Positions 1 to 6,899 of a DNA stretch of 64,000 nucleotides are shown here, one piece after another; the stretch's first letter is position 1; each line of letters starts with the position of its first letter. The stretch is from SSEF01 sp964398485 (lineage in GTDB: Bacteria > Patescibacteriota > Minisyncoccia > Moranbacterales > UBA1568), in contig CAYNMD010000002.1 in NCBI GenBank assembly GCA_964398485.1, forward strand, positions 1-64,000. Reading direction: 5' to 3'. Position numbers and translations under genes: made by a program. A model generated the notes under the pieces. That model was not told the origin of the DNA, made no database searches, and saw nothing but the letters and a program-made list of their open reading frames with translations.

Positions 1-930
1 TTTCCCTGGCTCAACAATTTCTCTCACGGCTCCCTGATTATAAGCAATGACTGGGGTACCCAAAGACAAGGCCTCTGCTACTACCAGACCAAAATCTTCT
101 TCGCTCGCCTGAATAAGTGCCTGTACTGAACGGTACAGTTTTGCTAGCTCTGTATCATCTACCGCCCCAAGCCACTCTATATTTTTTCCAGACTGACGGC
201 GAAGGGTTTTCTCAAAAGGACCAGCACCAACAATCTTCAGTGGCAGTCTCAATTTGTTAAAAGCTTCAACAACTATATCGATATGTTTTGACTTCACCAA
301 TCGAGCTACCAGAAGAAAACCTCGGCGCTCTCTTGCCTCGAGTGACGCAATCAAATCAACCGACGGATAGACGACTACACTCTCCCGACGATAGTACTTT
401 GTAACGCGATCACGCGTATAGAGCGAGTTGACGAGAAGAGTGTCAGGTCGATCGGCTGCTTCCTTATCCCAAAGGCGAAAATAAGAGAGTGTTAGCCGTT
501 GAAAAAATCGAAAGCCTGATCTTAGCTCTGGATGCGTGTGAAATGTATCCCAAGCATAGCGCATTGGTGAGTGAAGATAAGCAATATGCCTTGTATGGAG
601 TCGAGTCACCAATCCCTTCATCCAGGCACCTGACGAAGAAAGCACAGTATCAAAATCCCGAAGATCAAGTGTCTCCACGGCCACTGGATAGAAGAGTTTT
701 CCAAAACCTGACTCCCGGAGCCACTTAGGCCAATGCTGAAGAAAAGAGGCTCTCACTACACGATGAGGGAAATAGGTGTCCAAAAACTGCTGATCATAAA
801 ACAAAGTATAGATCGGTGCCTCTGGATACATCTCGGTAAAAACGCGAAATACCCGTTCTGCCCCACCCCACACAGTGAGAAAATCATGAGCCAGAGCAAG
901 TTTTTGTGATTGTGGTAAATTTTTATCCAT
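1..930 (-). CDS. Glycosyltransferase family 4-like protein, 3' end outside window
   Basis: I translated this minus-strand frame from the ATG at 928-930; 310 codons are visible before the window edge. It is likely a group 1 glycosyltransferase transferring a sugar from an NDP-sugar during cell-surface glycan synthesis. The N-terminus reads HDFLTVWGGAERVF, typical of GT4 acceptor domains. The C-terminal part has LVARLVKSKHIDI and then EEDFGLVVAEALSLGTPVIA, the donor-site E-x7-E region. Expected family length is 360-400 aa, so 50-90 residues are missing. A second GT lies just upstream, suggesting a shared glycan pathway. Acceptor and sugar are unknown. Confidence 0.85.
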   Translation of the reverse strand, partial: MDKNLPQSQKLALAHDFLTVWGGAERVFRVFTEMYPEAPIYTLFYDQQFLDTYFPHRVVRASFLQHWPKWLRESGFGKLFYPVAVETLDLRDFDTVLSSSGAWMKGLVTRLHTRHIAYLHSPMRYAWDTFHTHPELRSGFRFFQRLTLSYFRLWDKEAADRPDTLLVNSLYTRDRVTKYYRRESVVVYPSVDLIASLEARERRGFLLVARLVKSKHIDIVVEAFNKLRLPLKIVGAGPFEKTLRRQSGKNIEWLGAVDDTELAKLYRSVQALIQASEEDFGLVVAEALSLGTPVIAYNQGAVREIVEPGK

Positions 931-1044
931 GAGATTTCATTTATCTGAGCAGATATTAAAAAGCTAGATGGGGTTTTTATCAGCATCTAAAATCTTACTC
1001 AACCAACGCACAGGAACAGCATCAAAACCATCAGACTACCTAAA

Positions 1045-2154
1045 TCAGTATAAAAGCTTAGCCACCTCTCTAGCGCAGCGCGCCCAACTAAAGCGATCCG
1101 CATTCCGAGTCGCTTTGTCTATTATACCAGCTCGCCGCCTGTGGTCAGTGACGAGAGCGACCAAGGCCCGACCAATCTCTTTGAACTTCCGTGCATCTAC
1201 CAGGATAGCCCCGTCTCCAGCTACCTCTGGAAGTGAGGACGTATCCGAGGTAATAACAGGCGTACCAACTGACTGCGCTTCAAGGACAGGAAGTCCAAAA
1301 CCTTCGTAGAGTGACGGGAAGACAAATACCTCAGCCTGTTTCAAAAGCCTCCACTTTTCTTCTTCCGTAACGTACCCAAGTTCCCGTATTTCTTTTTGAA
1401 ATTTGGAATTGGAAATTTGGAATCGAATATACTCATAACCAAACCCTGGCTTCCCAGCCAAAAGAAGCTTATGAGGAAGCTTCGTCCGTTCTTTGAAATA
1501 CTCAAACGCCTCAATAATCCGCCGAACATTCTTCCGTTCTTCCAAGCGACCAATAAAAAGAAAAAATGGAAAATTTGGAAGCAGGGGCTGGGATTGAGGC
1601 TCTTGGTGTATAGTACCGATCCCCTCGTAAATAACAGCGATCTTTTTAGCTGACACCTGATACAAATTTATCAAGTCTATTTTTGTGTTCTCCGAAACAG
1701 CAATGATCTGGCTCGCTGAGTGCACTGAAAAACGGATTGACCAGCGCATATAGAGCCTCTCGTACCAGGCGTAGCTTTCCGGAGAATACTCGTACTCAAG
1801 CCCATGAATTGTTACCACTGTTTCTGACGGATGGATGAGTGGAACCGTATGTGCTGGGACAAACAAAACATCTGGCCGATGAAAGAGCATCTCGAGAGAG
1901 AGTCTCACCTGAGTCCAGAGTCTCGGAGCCCAAAGGCTTTTTACGCTCCAGTGAGGAGGAAGATCAAAATCAATCTCAGGACTAGTGAGCACCACTTTCC
2001 AGCCCTGAAATTTCATCTTTTTCCTCACATAGAGCACCACCGTTCCGTCTTGGGGCAGAAGATCCCGTAAGTGTTTAATAACTTGATAGCTATACTCCTC
2101 TATTCCCGTTCGCCGAGAGAGAAAAGCCCGTGAAGCATCAATCCCAATTTTCAT
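1045..2154 (-). CDS. Glycosyltransferase family 4
   Basis: A 369-aa GT-B glycosyltransferase. It starts MKIGIDASRAF with the RTGIEEY loop seen in mannosyltransferase-like GT4 proteins. The donor domain has FIGRLEERKNVRRIIEAF and the E-x7-E motif in SLYEGFGLPVLEA. I chose the ATG at 2152-2154 because the homologous N-terminus begins there; the longer reading frame runs back into mreB. It starts a few bases after the mreB stop and probably sits in the murA-mreB transcript. The gene ends in TGA. The sugar and acceptor cannot be told from the sequence. Confidence 0.88.
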   Translation of the reverse strand: MKIGIDASRAFLSRRTGIEEYSYQVIKHLRDLLPQDGTVVLYVRKKMKFQGWKVVLTSPEIDFDLPPHWSVKSLWAPRLWTQVRLSLEMLFHRPDVLFVPAHTVPLIHPSETVVTIHGLEYEYSPESYAWYERLYMRWSIRFSVHSASQIIAVSENTKIDLINLYQVSAKKIAVIYEGIGTIHQEPQSQPLLPNFPFFLFIGRLEERKNVRRIIEAFEYFKERTKLPHKLLLAGKPGFGYEYIRFQISNSKFQKEIRELGYVTEEEKWRLLKQAEVFVFPSLYEGFGLPVLEAQSVGTPVITSDTSSLPEVAGDGAILVDARKFKEIGRALVALVTDHRRRAGIIDKATRNADRFSWARCAREVAKLLY

Positions 2155-2158
2155 AGCA

Positions 2159-3172
2159 TTACTTACCAAGCATGAGACTCCGCTTGTACACATCAAGATT
2201 ATCTAGAACGATTCCTGTTCCTTTTACCACGCAGTAAGCAGGATCATCAGCTACATAGCAAGGAACATTGATGGTTTTAGCAATGAGCTGATCGAGATAC
2301 TTAAGTTGAGCCGTACCACCCGAAAGCACCATCCCCTTGTCCATAATATCCGCCGCCAATTCTGGTGGTGTTTCTTGAAGCACTTGTTTAATACAATTAA
2401 TAATTTCCCGGAGCTCATCCTGGATAGCTTCGGTAATTTCATTGGAAGCGATGGTAATGGTTTTCGGAAGTCCACCCATAAGGTCCCGCCCACGCACTTC
2501 CATATGTTCTTCTTTCACCTGAGCAATAGCCGAACCAATAGTCATCTTTACTTCCTCAGCTGTCCGATCACCGATAGCCAGACTGTATTTGCGTTTGATG
2601 TAGTCGCTAATCGCTTGATCGATTTTGTTGCCCCCGACTCGTGCACTGTGCGAAGCCACTACTCCTCCAAGAGAGATGATGGCAATCTCGGAAGTACCAC
2701 CACCAATATTAATAATCATATTACCCTGTGCAGTATGAATAGGAATACCAGCCCCAATAGCTGCAAGAATAGGTTCCTTTACTACGTATGCTGCCTTAGC
2801 TCCGGCCTTCATGGCCGCATCAACGACTGCCCGCCGTTCTGTCGAGGTAACACCGGCTGGGATGGAAAGAACAACTTCCGGACGAATAAAACGGATCTTC
2901 CCCGCCACTCGATTGATAAAATACCGTAGCATGGCCTCGGTCACTCGATAATCAGCAATGGCCCCATCACGAAGCGGTTGACTAGCAACGATCGTATCAG
3001 GTGTGCGACCAAGCATCTCCTTAGCTTCATTCCCAACAGCAAGCACCTTGTTCTCAAACAAAGAAATAGCTACCACTGATGGCTCATTAATCACTACTCC
3101 CTCCCCTGGAATAAATACCAGGGTGTTGGCTGTTCCCAAATCGATGCCAATTTTCCGGACAAACCAGTTCAT
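2159..3172 (-). CDS. mreB: Rod-shape determining protein MreB
   Basis: A 337-aa bacterial actin that organises lateral cell-wall synthesis under the membrane. The phosphate-1 loop is GIDLGTANTLVF near residue 8, and the phosphate-2 region is INIGGGTSEIAI. The conserved VLSGGTAQLKYLD lies near the C-terminus. Length is normal for MreB (about 335-345 aa). It starts 17 bases after murA and is followed almost directly by a glycosyltransferase, so wall-precursor synthesis, cytoskeleton and glycan genes look co-transcribed. No mreC or mreD is next to it. Confidence 0.96.
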   Translation of the reverse strand: MNWFVRKIGIDLGTANTLVFIPGEGVVINEPSVVAISLFENKVLAVGNEAKEMLGRTPDTIVASQPLRDGAIADYRVTEAMLRYFINRVAGKIRFIRPEVVLSIPAGVTSTERRAVVDAAMKAGAKAAYVVKEPILAAIGAGIPIHTAQGNMIINIGGGTSEIAIISLGGVVASHSARVGGNKIDQAISDYIKRKYSLAIGDRTAEEVKMTIGSAIAQVKEEHMEVRGRDLMGGLPKTITIASNEITEAIQDELREIINCIKQVLQETPPELAADIMDKGMVLSGGTAQLKYLDQLIAKTINVPCYVADDPAYCVVKGTGIVLDNLDVYKRSLMLGK

Positions 3173-3189
3173 ATTGACCGTAACTACAG

Positions 3190-4461
3190 CTAAAAAGATC
3201 GCTCTACCCGTTGAATATTGGCACCAATTTTCTGTAAACGTTCTTCGATTCGCTCGTACCCGCGATCCACCTGATAGATATCTTCAATTATCGTCTTGCC
3301 GGTAGCTGCAAGTGCTGCAATGATCACCGCTGCTCCTCCACGCAAATCATAACTTTTCACCACAGTTCCCCTAAGAGGACTCGGACCAGCTACCGAAACC
3401 TGGTGGGGATTGAGAATAGAAAGTCTTGCTCCCATTTTTTCTAGCTCCAACGCATAGTTAAATCGCCCTTCATACAAGGTATCAAAAACTAATGTCTCGC
3501 CCTCTGCCTGAGTAGCGAGCACTGCCAATGGCGCTTGAATATCAGTTGGGATACCAGGATAAGGCCGAAGATCAATAAAAAGCTCGGGGGCTTTTAGCGA
3601 TTCTGTGGGATGTACAGTAATTTCATCATCTGCAATAGTAAACGTCACTCCAAATTCCCGAAGTTTTTCAAGTACCAGATCAAGATCGTCCTCGCGAGCA
3701 TGACGAACTGTTATCTCACTTTTGGTAGCAGCCCCAAGAATAAGATACGTAGCTGCTTCATTATGATCCGGCATAATACTGTGATGTGCTCCTTGGAGTA
3801 CAGAGGCTCCTTGAATTGTCAGCGTATGAGTTCCCAATCCCTTAATCTTGGCTCCCATTTTTTCAAGAAAGTGCCCAAGATCAACCACATGCGGCTCACA
3901 AGCTGCAATCTTTATCGTTGTTTCACCCGGGAGAAGTGCCGCGAGCATCATGGCATTTTCCGTAGCTGTTACAGACATTTGTCTCAAAACCACTTTAGCT
4001 GGATGTCGATGAGCAGCATCAATATCGTACCCCTTTTCTTTTTGAGTAACTACTACACCAAATTTCATAAGAGCATCAAGATGTGCATCCACTGGCCGAG
4101 CACCAATAACACATCCTCCTGGTTGGCGAAGCTCAAAAGTATCAAAACGAGCTGAGAGAGATCCTAGAAGGAGGATCGAGGAGCGGAGCTTTTTAACTTT
4201 CTCCTGATCGGCTTTTGATGGATCAAAATCACCCGGTGTAATCGCCACGGTGTGTTTGTCCCGCCACTCAACTACCACTCCCATACTCTCGAGAATTTCG
4301 AGCATACGAAACACATCCTCAATACGAGGAACATTCTCCAAAGTTGAAGTCTCTCGCGAAAGAAGCGTAGCAGCAATAATTGGTGTCGCCGCGTTCTTCA
4401 GTCCAGAGACAGTAATCGTACCAGAGAGCTTCTTACCACCCTCAATTTCAAAGACTTCCAT
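3190..4461 (-). CDS. murA: UDP-N-acetylglucosamine 1-carboxyvinyltransferase MurA
   Basis: A 423-aa enzyme that transfers enolpyruvate from PEP to UDP-GlcNAc, the first committed step of peptidoglycan synthesis. SGLKNAATP near residue 20 holds the Lys-Asn pair. The loop PGGCVIGARPVDAH holds the catalytic cysteine (C117, like C115 of E. coli), so fosfomycin sensitivity is possible. I chose the ATG at 4459-4461; an open frame extends 41 codons further but is not family-like and crosses a promoter. That promoter places +1 at about the ATG, so the mRNA appears leaderless. Confidence 0.95.
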   Translation of the reverse strand: MEVFEIEGGKKLSGTITVSGLKNAATPIIAATLLSRETSTLENVPRIEDVFRMLEILESMGVVVEWRDKHTVAITPGDFDPSKADQEKVKKLRSSILLLGSLSARFDTFELRQPGGCVIGARPVDAHLDALMKFGVVVTQKEKGYDIDAAHRHPAKVVLRQMSVTATENAMMLAALLPGETTIKIAACEPHVVDLGHFLEKMGAKIKGLGTHTLTIQGASVLQGAHHSIMPDHNEAATYLILGAATKSEITVRHAREDDLDLVLEKLREFGVTFTIADDEITVHPTESLKAPELFIDLRPYPGIPTDIQAPLAVLATQAEGETLVFDTLYEGRFNYALELEKMGARLSILNPHQVSVAGPSPLRGTVVKSYDLRGGAAVIIAALAATGKTIIEDIYQVDRGYERIEERLQKIGANIQRVERSF

Positions 4462-4468
4462 AAGGGTG

Positions 4469-4497
4469 AGTATAGCCCGAATAAGGTGAAATTTCAA
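4469..4497 (-). promoter_or_regulatory. murA promoter, leaderless geometry
   Basis: On the minus strand, TTGAAA (4492-4497) and TATACT (4469-4474) are separated by exactly 17 bases. Only seven bases lie between the -10 hexamer and the murA ATG, so transcription should begin at or within a base or two of the start codon. There is no Shine-Dalgarno sequence, which fits a leaderless mRNA. Confidence 0.7.
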
Positions 4498-4501
4498 CCC
4501 C

Positions 4502-4546
4502 AAAAAATCAATTTTAAGCCGCCTCTGAGAGAGCTCAAAAGGCGGC
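4502..4546 (-). terminator. Intrinsic terminator upstream of murA
   Basis: Minus-strand stem GCCGCC...GGCGGC, extended by TTTGAG/CTCAGA with one bulge, is followed by TTAAAATTGATTTTTTT. It separates the upstream structured RNA from the murA promoter. Confidence 0.65.
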
Positions 4547-4645
4547 GATGCTGGGGAGCGGCAGGACCAACGAGGGTGCTGCACGCCTGGGAAAGGGAAC
4601 CTATCCCAGTGTATGGTAGCGTTTGTGACGCTTATTTATTTTTGT
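4502..4645 (-). ncRNA. Candidate structured small RNA or leader ending in a terminator
   Basis: No protein-like frame is visible here. On the minus strand there is a hairpin CTGGGATAGG-TTC-CCTTTCCCAG near 4590-4612. Further on is GGTCCTGCCGCTCCCC followed by CAGCATCG. It ends with a GC-rich stem GCCGCC/GGCGGC (4518-4546) and a T-rich run. It does not match the 4.5S/SRP, 6S, tmRNA or T-box consensus as I know them. It may be an independent RNA made from the promoter at 4723-4751, or a leader that attenuates murA. The 5' end is uncertain. Confidence 0.4.
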
Positions 4646-4673
4646 TTTTCTATTCATTTGTGAGGAAAAATCC

Positions 4674-4712
4674 TCATAAATAAAGAAAACGGGCATTCAC
4701 CCGTTTCTCCAT
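4674..4712 (-). CDS. Possible 12-codon leader peptide over a hairpin
   Basis: From the ATG at 4710-4712 a short frame encodes MEKRVNARFLYL and stops at TGA. The strong promoter at 4723-4751 would start transcription only about 4-5 bases before this ATG. The reading frame runs straight through the AAACGGG/CCCGTTT hairpin, so translation would melt it. This is the geometry of a leader peptide controlling termination, but no regulatory codon run is visible. Coding status is speculative. Confidence 0.25.
   Translation of the reverse strand: MEKRVNARFLYL
4676..4706 (-). terminator. Intrinsic terminator after trxB / attenuator-like hairpin
   Basis: Minus strand AAACGGG-TGAATG-CCCGTTT followed by TCTTTATTT. 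It can end the trxB transcript. It also lies inside the first 40 bases of any RNA from the promoter at 4723-4751, so it could be an attenuator for that RNA. Confidence 0.6.
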
Positions 4713-4722
4713 TTACTTTACC

Positions 4723-4751
4723 AGTATAGCAGGTTTCCTATACCCTGTCAA
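4723..4751 (-). promoter_or_regulatory. Strong sigma70-like promoter overlapping the trxB stop
   Basis: TTGACA (4746-4751) and TATACT (4723-4728) have a 17-base spacer on the minus strand. The -35 box overlaps the end of trxB. It drives the structured region upstream of murA. Confidence 0.75.
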
Positions 4752-5677
4752 GCTGAGTGTCCACCCTTTCGCACAAAGTCGTAAGCCGAAAGAGCTGCCG
4801 TCACACCAAGTCCGGCCGAAATATTATTCTGCTTATAGGGAATATCGGTGGCATCACCCGTAGCGAAAATACCTGGCCGTGATGTTGTAGCGCTGCGACC
4901 ATCAACGATGATCTCTCCTCGTTCATTCAGATTGAGTACTCCTCTCACCCACTCGGTATTTGGGATCATACCAATCTCCACAAACACCCCATCAACATCG
5001 AACACTGACTCTTCATTCGTATCAGCATCCCGGAGTCTCACCCCCTCAACTTTTGTATCGCCAAGAATTTCTTGAGTAAGTTTTTTGTAGAGTACCGTCA
5101 CCTTTGGTGAAGTCAGAACTTTATCTTGAGTAACCTTGTCACCTTTCAATTCGTTGGAGCGGACAATAAGAGTAATTGTTTCGGCATATGGAAGGAGATC
5201 TTCAACAGCTTCGAGTCCAGCATTCCCCCCTCCCACCACGGCTACTTTTTTCCCACGGAAAAATGGTGCATCACACGTCGAACAATATACTACTCCTTTC
5301 CCAGCAAACTTTTCCTCACCAGGAACATCAAGGTGACGATGGCGCCCACCAGTAGCTACTATTACTGTCTGCGTCTCATATCGTCCTTTGTCAGTTACCA
5401 CCGTATAGCCACCCTCAGAACGTTCTTCGAGCGCAGTACCTCGTTCACCAGTTTTAATTTCTATCCCCTCTTGGGCTCTAAGATGCTTCTCGAGCGCCTG
5501 ACCAAACTCCCAGCCAGCAATGGTAGGTGTGCCGATCCAGTTTTCGATCGAAGCCGATACCACTGATTGACTCACAAAGTTCTCAGTAATAAAGAGTGTC
5601 TTCATCTGCTTCCTAGCAGCATACACTCCTGCCGCTACTCCACCAGGCCCACCACCGACAATAATGACATCGTACAT
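4748..5677 (-). CDS. trxB: FAD disulfide reductase, TrxB/AhpF-core type
   Basis: A 309-aa flavoprotein that passes electrons from NAD(P)H to a disulfide partner such as thioredoxin. The FAD motif GGGPGG is at residues 8-13, the redox pair CSTC at 132-135, and the nucleotide loop GGGNAG at 149-154. Where NADPH-specific TrxB has HRRDxFRA, this protein has VRSNELKGDKVTQDK, closer to the AhpF core. Together with the AhpF-like stretch GMIPNTEWV, this suggests NADH use. AhpF's N-terminal thioredoxin-like domains are absent. No thioredoxin gene is adjacent. Confidence 0.85.
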   Translation of the reverse strand: MYDVIIVGGGPGGVAAGVYAARKQMKTLFITENFVSQSVVSASIENWIGTPTIAGWEFGQALEKHLRAQEGIEIKTGERGTALEERSEGGYTVVTDKGRYETQTVIVATGGRHRHLDVPGEEKFAGKGVVYCSTCDAPFFRGKKVAVVGGGNAGLEAVEDLLPYAETITLIVRSNELKGDKVTQDKVLTSPKVTVLYKKLTQEILGDTKVEGVRLRDADTNEESVFDVDGVFVEIGMIPNTEWVRGVLNLNERGEIIVDGRSATTSRPGIFATGDATDIPYKQNNISAGLGVTAALSAYDFVRKGGHSA

Positions 5678-5702
5678 AGGTTAATTAAAAGTTATTACTG
5701 TT

Positions 5703-5742
5703 TGAAAATAAGAAGGAGGCTTTCGCAACAGCGAAACCTCCT
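5703..5742 (-). terminator. Intrinsic terminator after the SDR gene
   Basis: Minus-strand stem AGGAGGTTTCGC/GCGAAAGCCTCCT with a small bulge and loop TGTT, followed by TCTTATTTTC. It closes the csoR-SDR transcript before trxB. Confidence 0.75.
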
Positions 5743-5749
5743 ATGAGCA

Positions 5750-6559
5750 TCAGTCTTTCCGAATCGGGTTGCGCCGCGGATAGCCACCATCAACCTTGAA
5801 TGTCGTACCAGTGACGTAGGAATGAGAATCCATCATCATCGCAGCGATGAATTTACCAACCTCGACTGCTTTCGCTTGCCGACCAAGGTAAATGAAGCTC
5901 GTCTCACGCTCCATCATCCCTGGAGGGAGAGTGCTATTCATGCCATTACTTTGGTCGGGATCTTCTACCCAGCCCGGGGCAACACCAATGAGACGGATAT
6001 TGAACGGAGCGTACTCCTCAGCCAGACTGACGACCATACCATCAAGCGCACGCTTCAGGTCATCGTACGGCAGCGATTGAGCTGAAAATGAATTGTCACC
6101 ATTGGTCGAAGTAATGATGACGAACAATCCTTCGATACCTTTCGACTTCATCCGCTCAGCCAGTACCTTGGTCGAGGCAACACACCCTCGATAGTTTGTG
6201 TTGTAAACCCGATCAACATTTTCGAGCTGCAGATCCTTGAACGGGATATTCGGTGAGATACCAATGGCATCGACGACGCAGGTGATTTCCCGACCAGCCT
6301 GCTTCACGATCAATTCCACTACCTGCTCCATCGAAGCGAAGCTTGACCTGTCGATCTTGGCTATGAAGACTGTGACACCCCAGGCCTCGACCTCAGCCTT
6401 CAAAGCCTCAGCTGCTGCCTGATTGCCTCCATAACCAATAGTGATGATTTCAGCACCATTGGCAGCCAAGGCACGAACAGCTTCCGAACCAATCCCTCCA
6501 CTCCCACCCAAAATGAGAACGTGGTTATTCGGTTGCATCTTGATAAGGTACTTGTTCAT
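5750..6559 (-). CDS. Short-chain dehydrogenase/reductase (SDR)
   Basis: A 269-aa classical SDR, likely an NAD(P)H-dependent oxidoreductase of unknown substrate. The Rossmann motif GGSGGIG is at residues 18-24, the catalytic Ser is near 150, and YDDLK (Y164, K168) supplies the Tyr-Lys pair. The C-terminus has VTGTTFKVDGGYP. I chose the ATG at 6557-6559, which follows the Shine-Dalgarno-like AGGA. It lies 37 bases after the CsoR-family gene and should be its regulatory target. Codon use is richer in C- and G-ending codons than in murD or trxB. Confidence 0.88.
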   Translation of the reverse strand: MNKYLIKMQPNNHVLILGGSGGIGSEAVRALAANGAEIITIGYGGNQAAAEALKAEVEAWGVTVFIAKIDRSSFASMEQVVELIVKQAGREITCVVDAIGISPNIPFKDLQLENVDRVYNTNYRGCVASTKVLAERMKSKGIEGLFVIITSTNGDNSFSAQSLPYDDLKRALDGMVVSLAEEYAPFNIRLIGVAPGWVEDPDQSNGMNSTLPPGMMERETSFIYLGRQAKAVEVGKFIAAMMMDSHSYVTGTTFKVDGGYPRRNPIRKD

Positions 6560-6596
6560 ATGTGTTTTCCTGGTTGGTTTGGTTGTATAAAAGGAA

Positions 6597-6842
6597 CTAT
6601 TGCATTCTGAACAGGGACTTGAGATAGGCCTCGTCGATCCCCTTCTTACCATCCCACTTACAAGCAATATCGTCCTTGAGGAGTTCCACCCCAAGCATAG
6701 CAACCGCTTCGCGGATAGCTTGAATCTGGGTAATCACTGCTAGGCAGTCCTGCTTTTCCTCTACCATGCGCCGCACACCCTTAAGCTGTCCCTCAATACG
6801 GGCTATACGACTGAGCACTGGACTAGACTTTTGCGCTGGCAT
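6597..6842 (-). CDS. CsoR/FrmR/CstR-family transcriptional repressor
   Basis: An 81-aa all-helical repressor. RIARIEGQLKGVRRMVEEKQDC is the family signature, with C33 as the first sensing cysteine and C61 the second. The CsoR copper-ligand histidine is replaced: the region reads MLGVELLKDDIAC. That argues against a classic copper sensor and leaves reactive sulfur or an aldehyde-type signal as options. I chose the ATG at 6840-6842; the longer frame reads through the operator. A palindromic operator overlaps its promoter, so it is probably autoregulated together with the SDR gene. Confidence 0.88.
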   Translation of the reverse strand: MPAQKSSPVLSRIARIEGQLKGVRRMVEEKQDCLAVITQIQAIREAVAMLGVELLKDDIACKWDGKKGIDEAYLKSLFRMQ

Positions 6843-6854
6843 ACGATAGAAAAA

Positions 6855-6875
6855 ATATACCCTACAGGGGTATAT
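6855..6875. promoter_or_regulatory. CsoR-type operator, 21-bp inverted repeat
   Basis: ATATACCC-TACAG-GGGTATAT is a perfect 8-bp inverted repeat with a 5-base centre. C-run/G-run palindromes of this form flanked by TA are typical CsoR/CstR operators. It lies 13 bases upstream of the repressor ATG and overlaps the predicted -10 and start region. Confidence 0.85.
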
Positions 6876-6899
6876 TAGCATGCTCCCGAGACCTGTCAA
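6872..6899 (-). promoter_or_regulatory. csoR-SDR promoter
   Basis: TTGACA (6894-6899) and TAATAT (6872-6877) are separated by 16 bases on the minus strand. The -35 box contains the TGA stop codon of murD. The operator at 6855-6875 overlaps the -10 box. Confidence 0.65.

Noticed and set aside
4502..4645. SRP (4.5S) RNA, 6S RNA or tmRNA at this site
   Set aside because: The GGAA tetraloop with the AGCAG bulge of SRP RNA, the 6S bubble and tRNA-like tmRNA ends are all absent.
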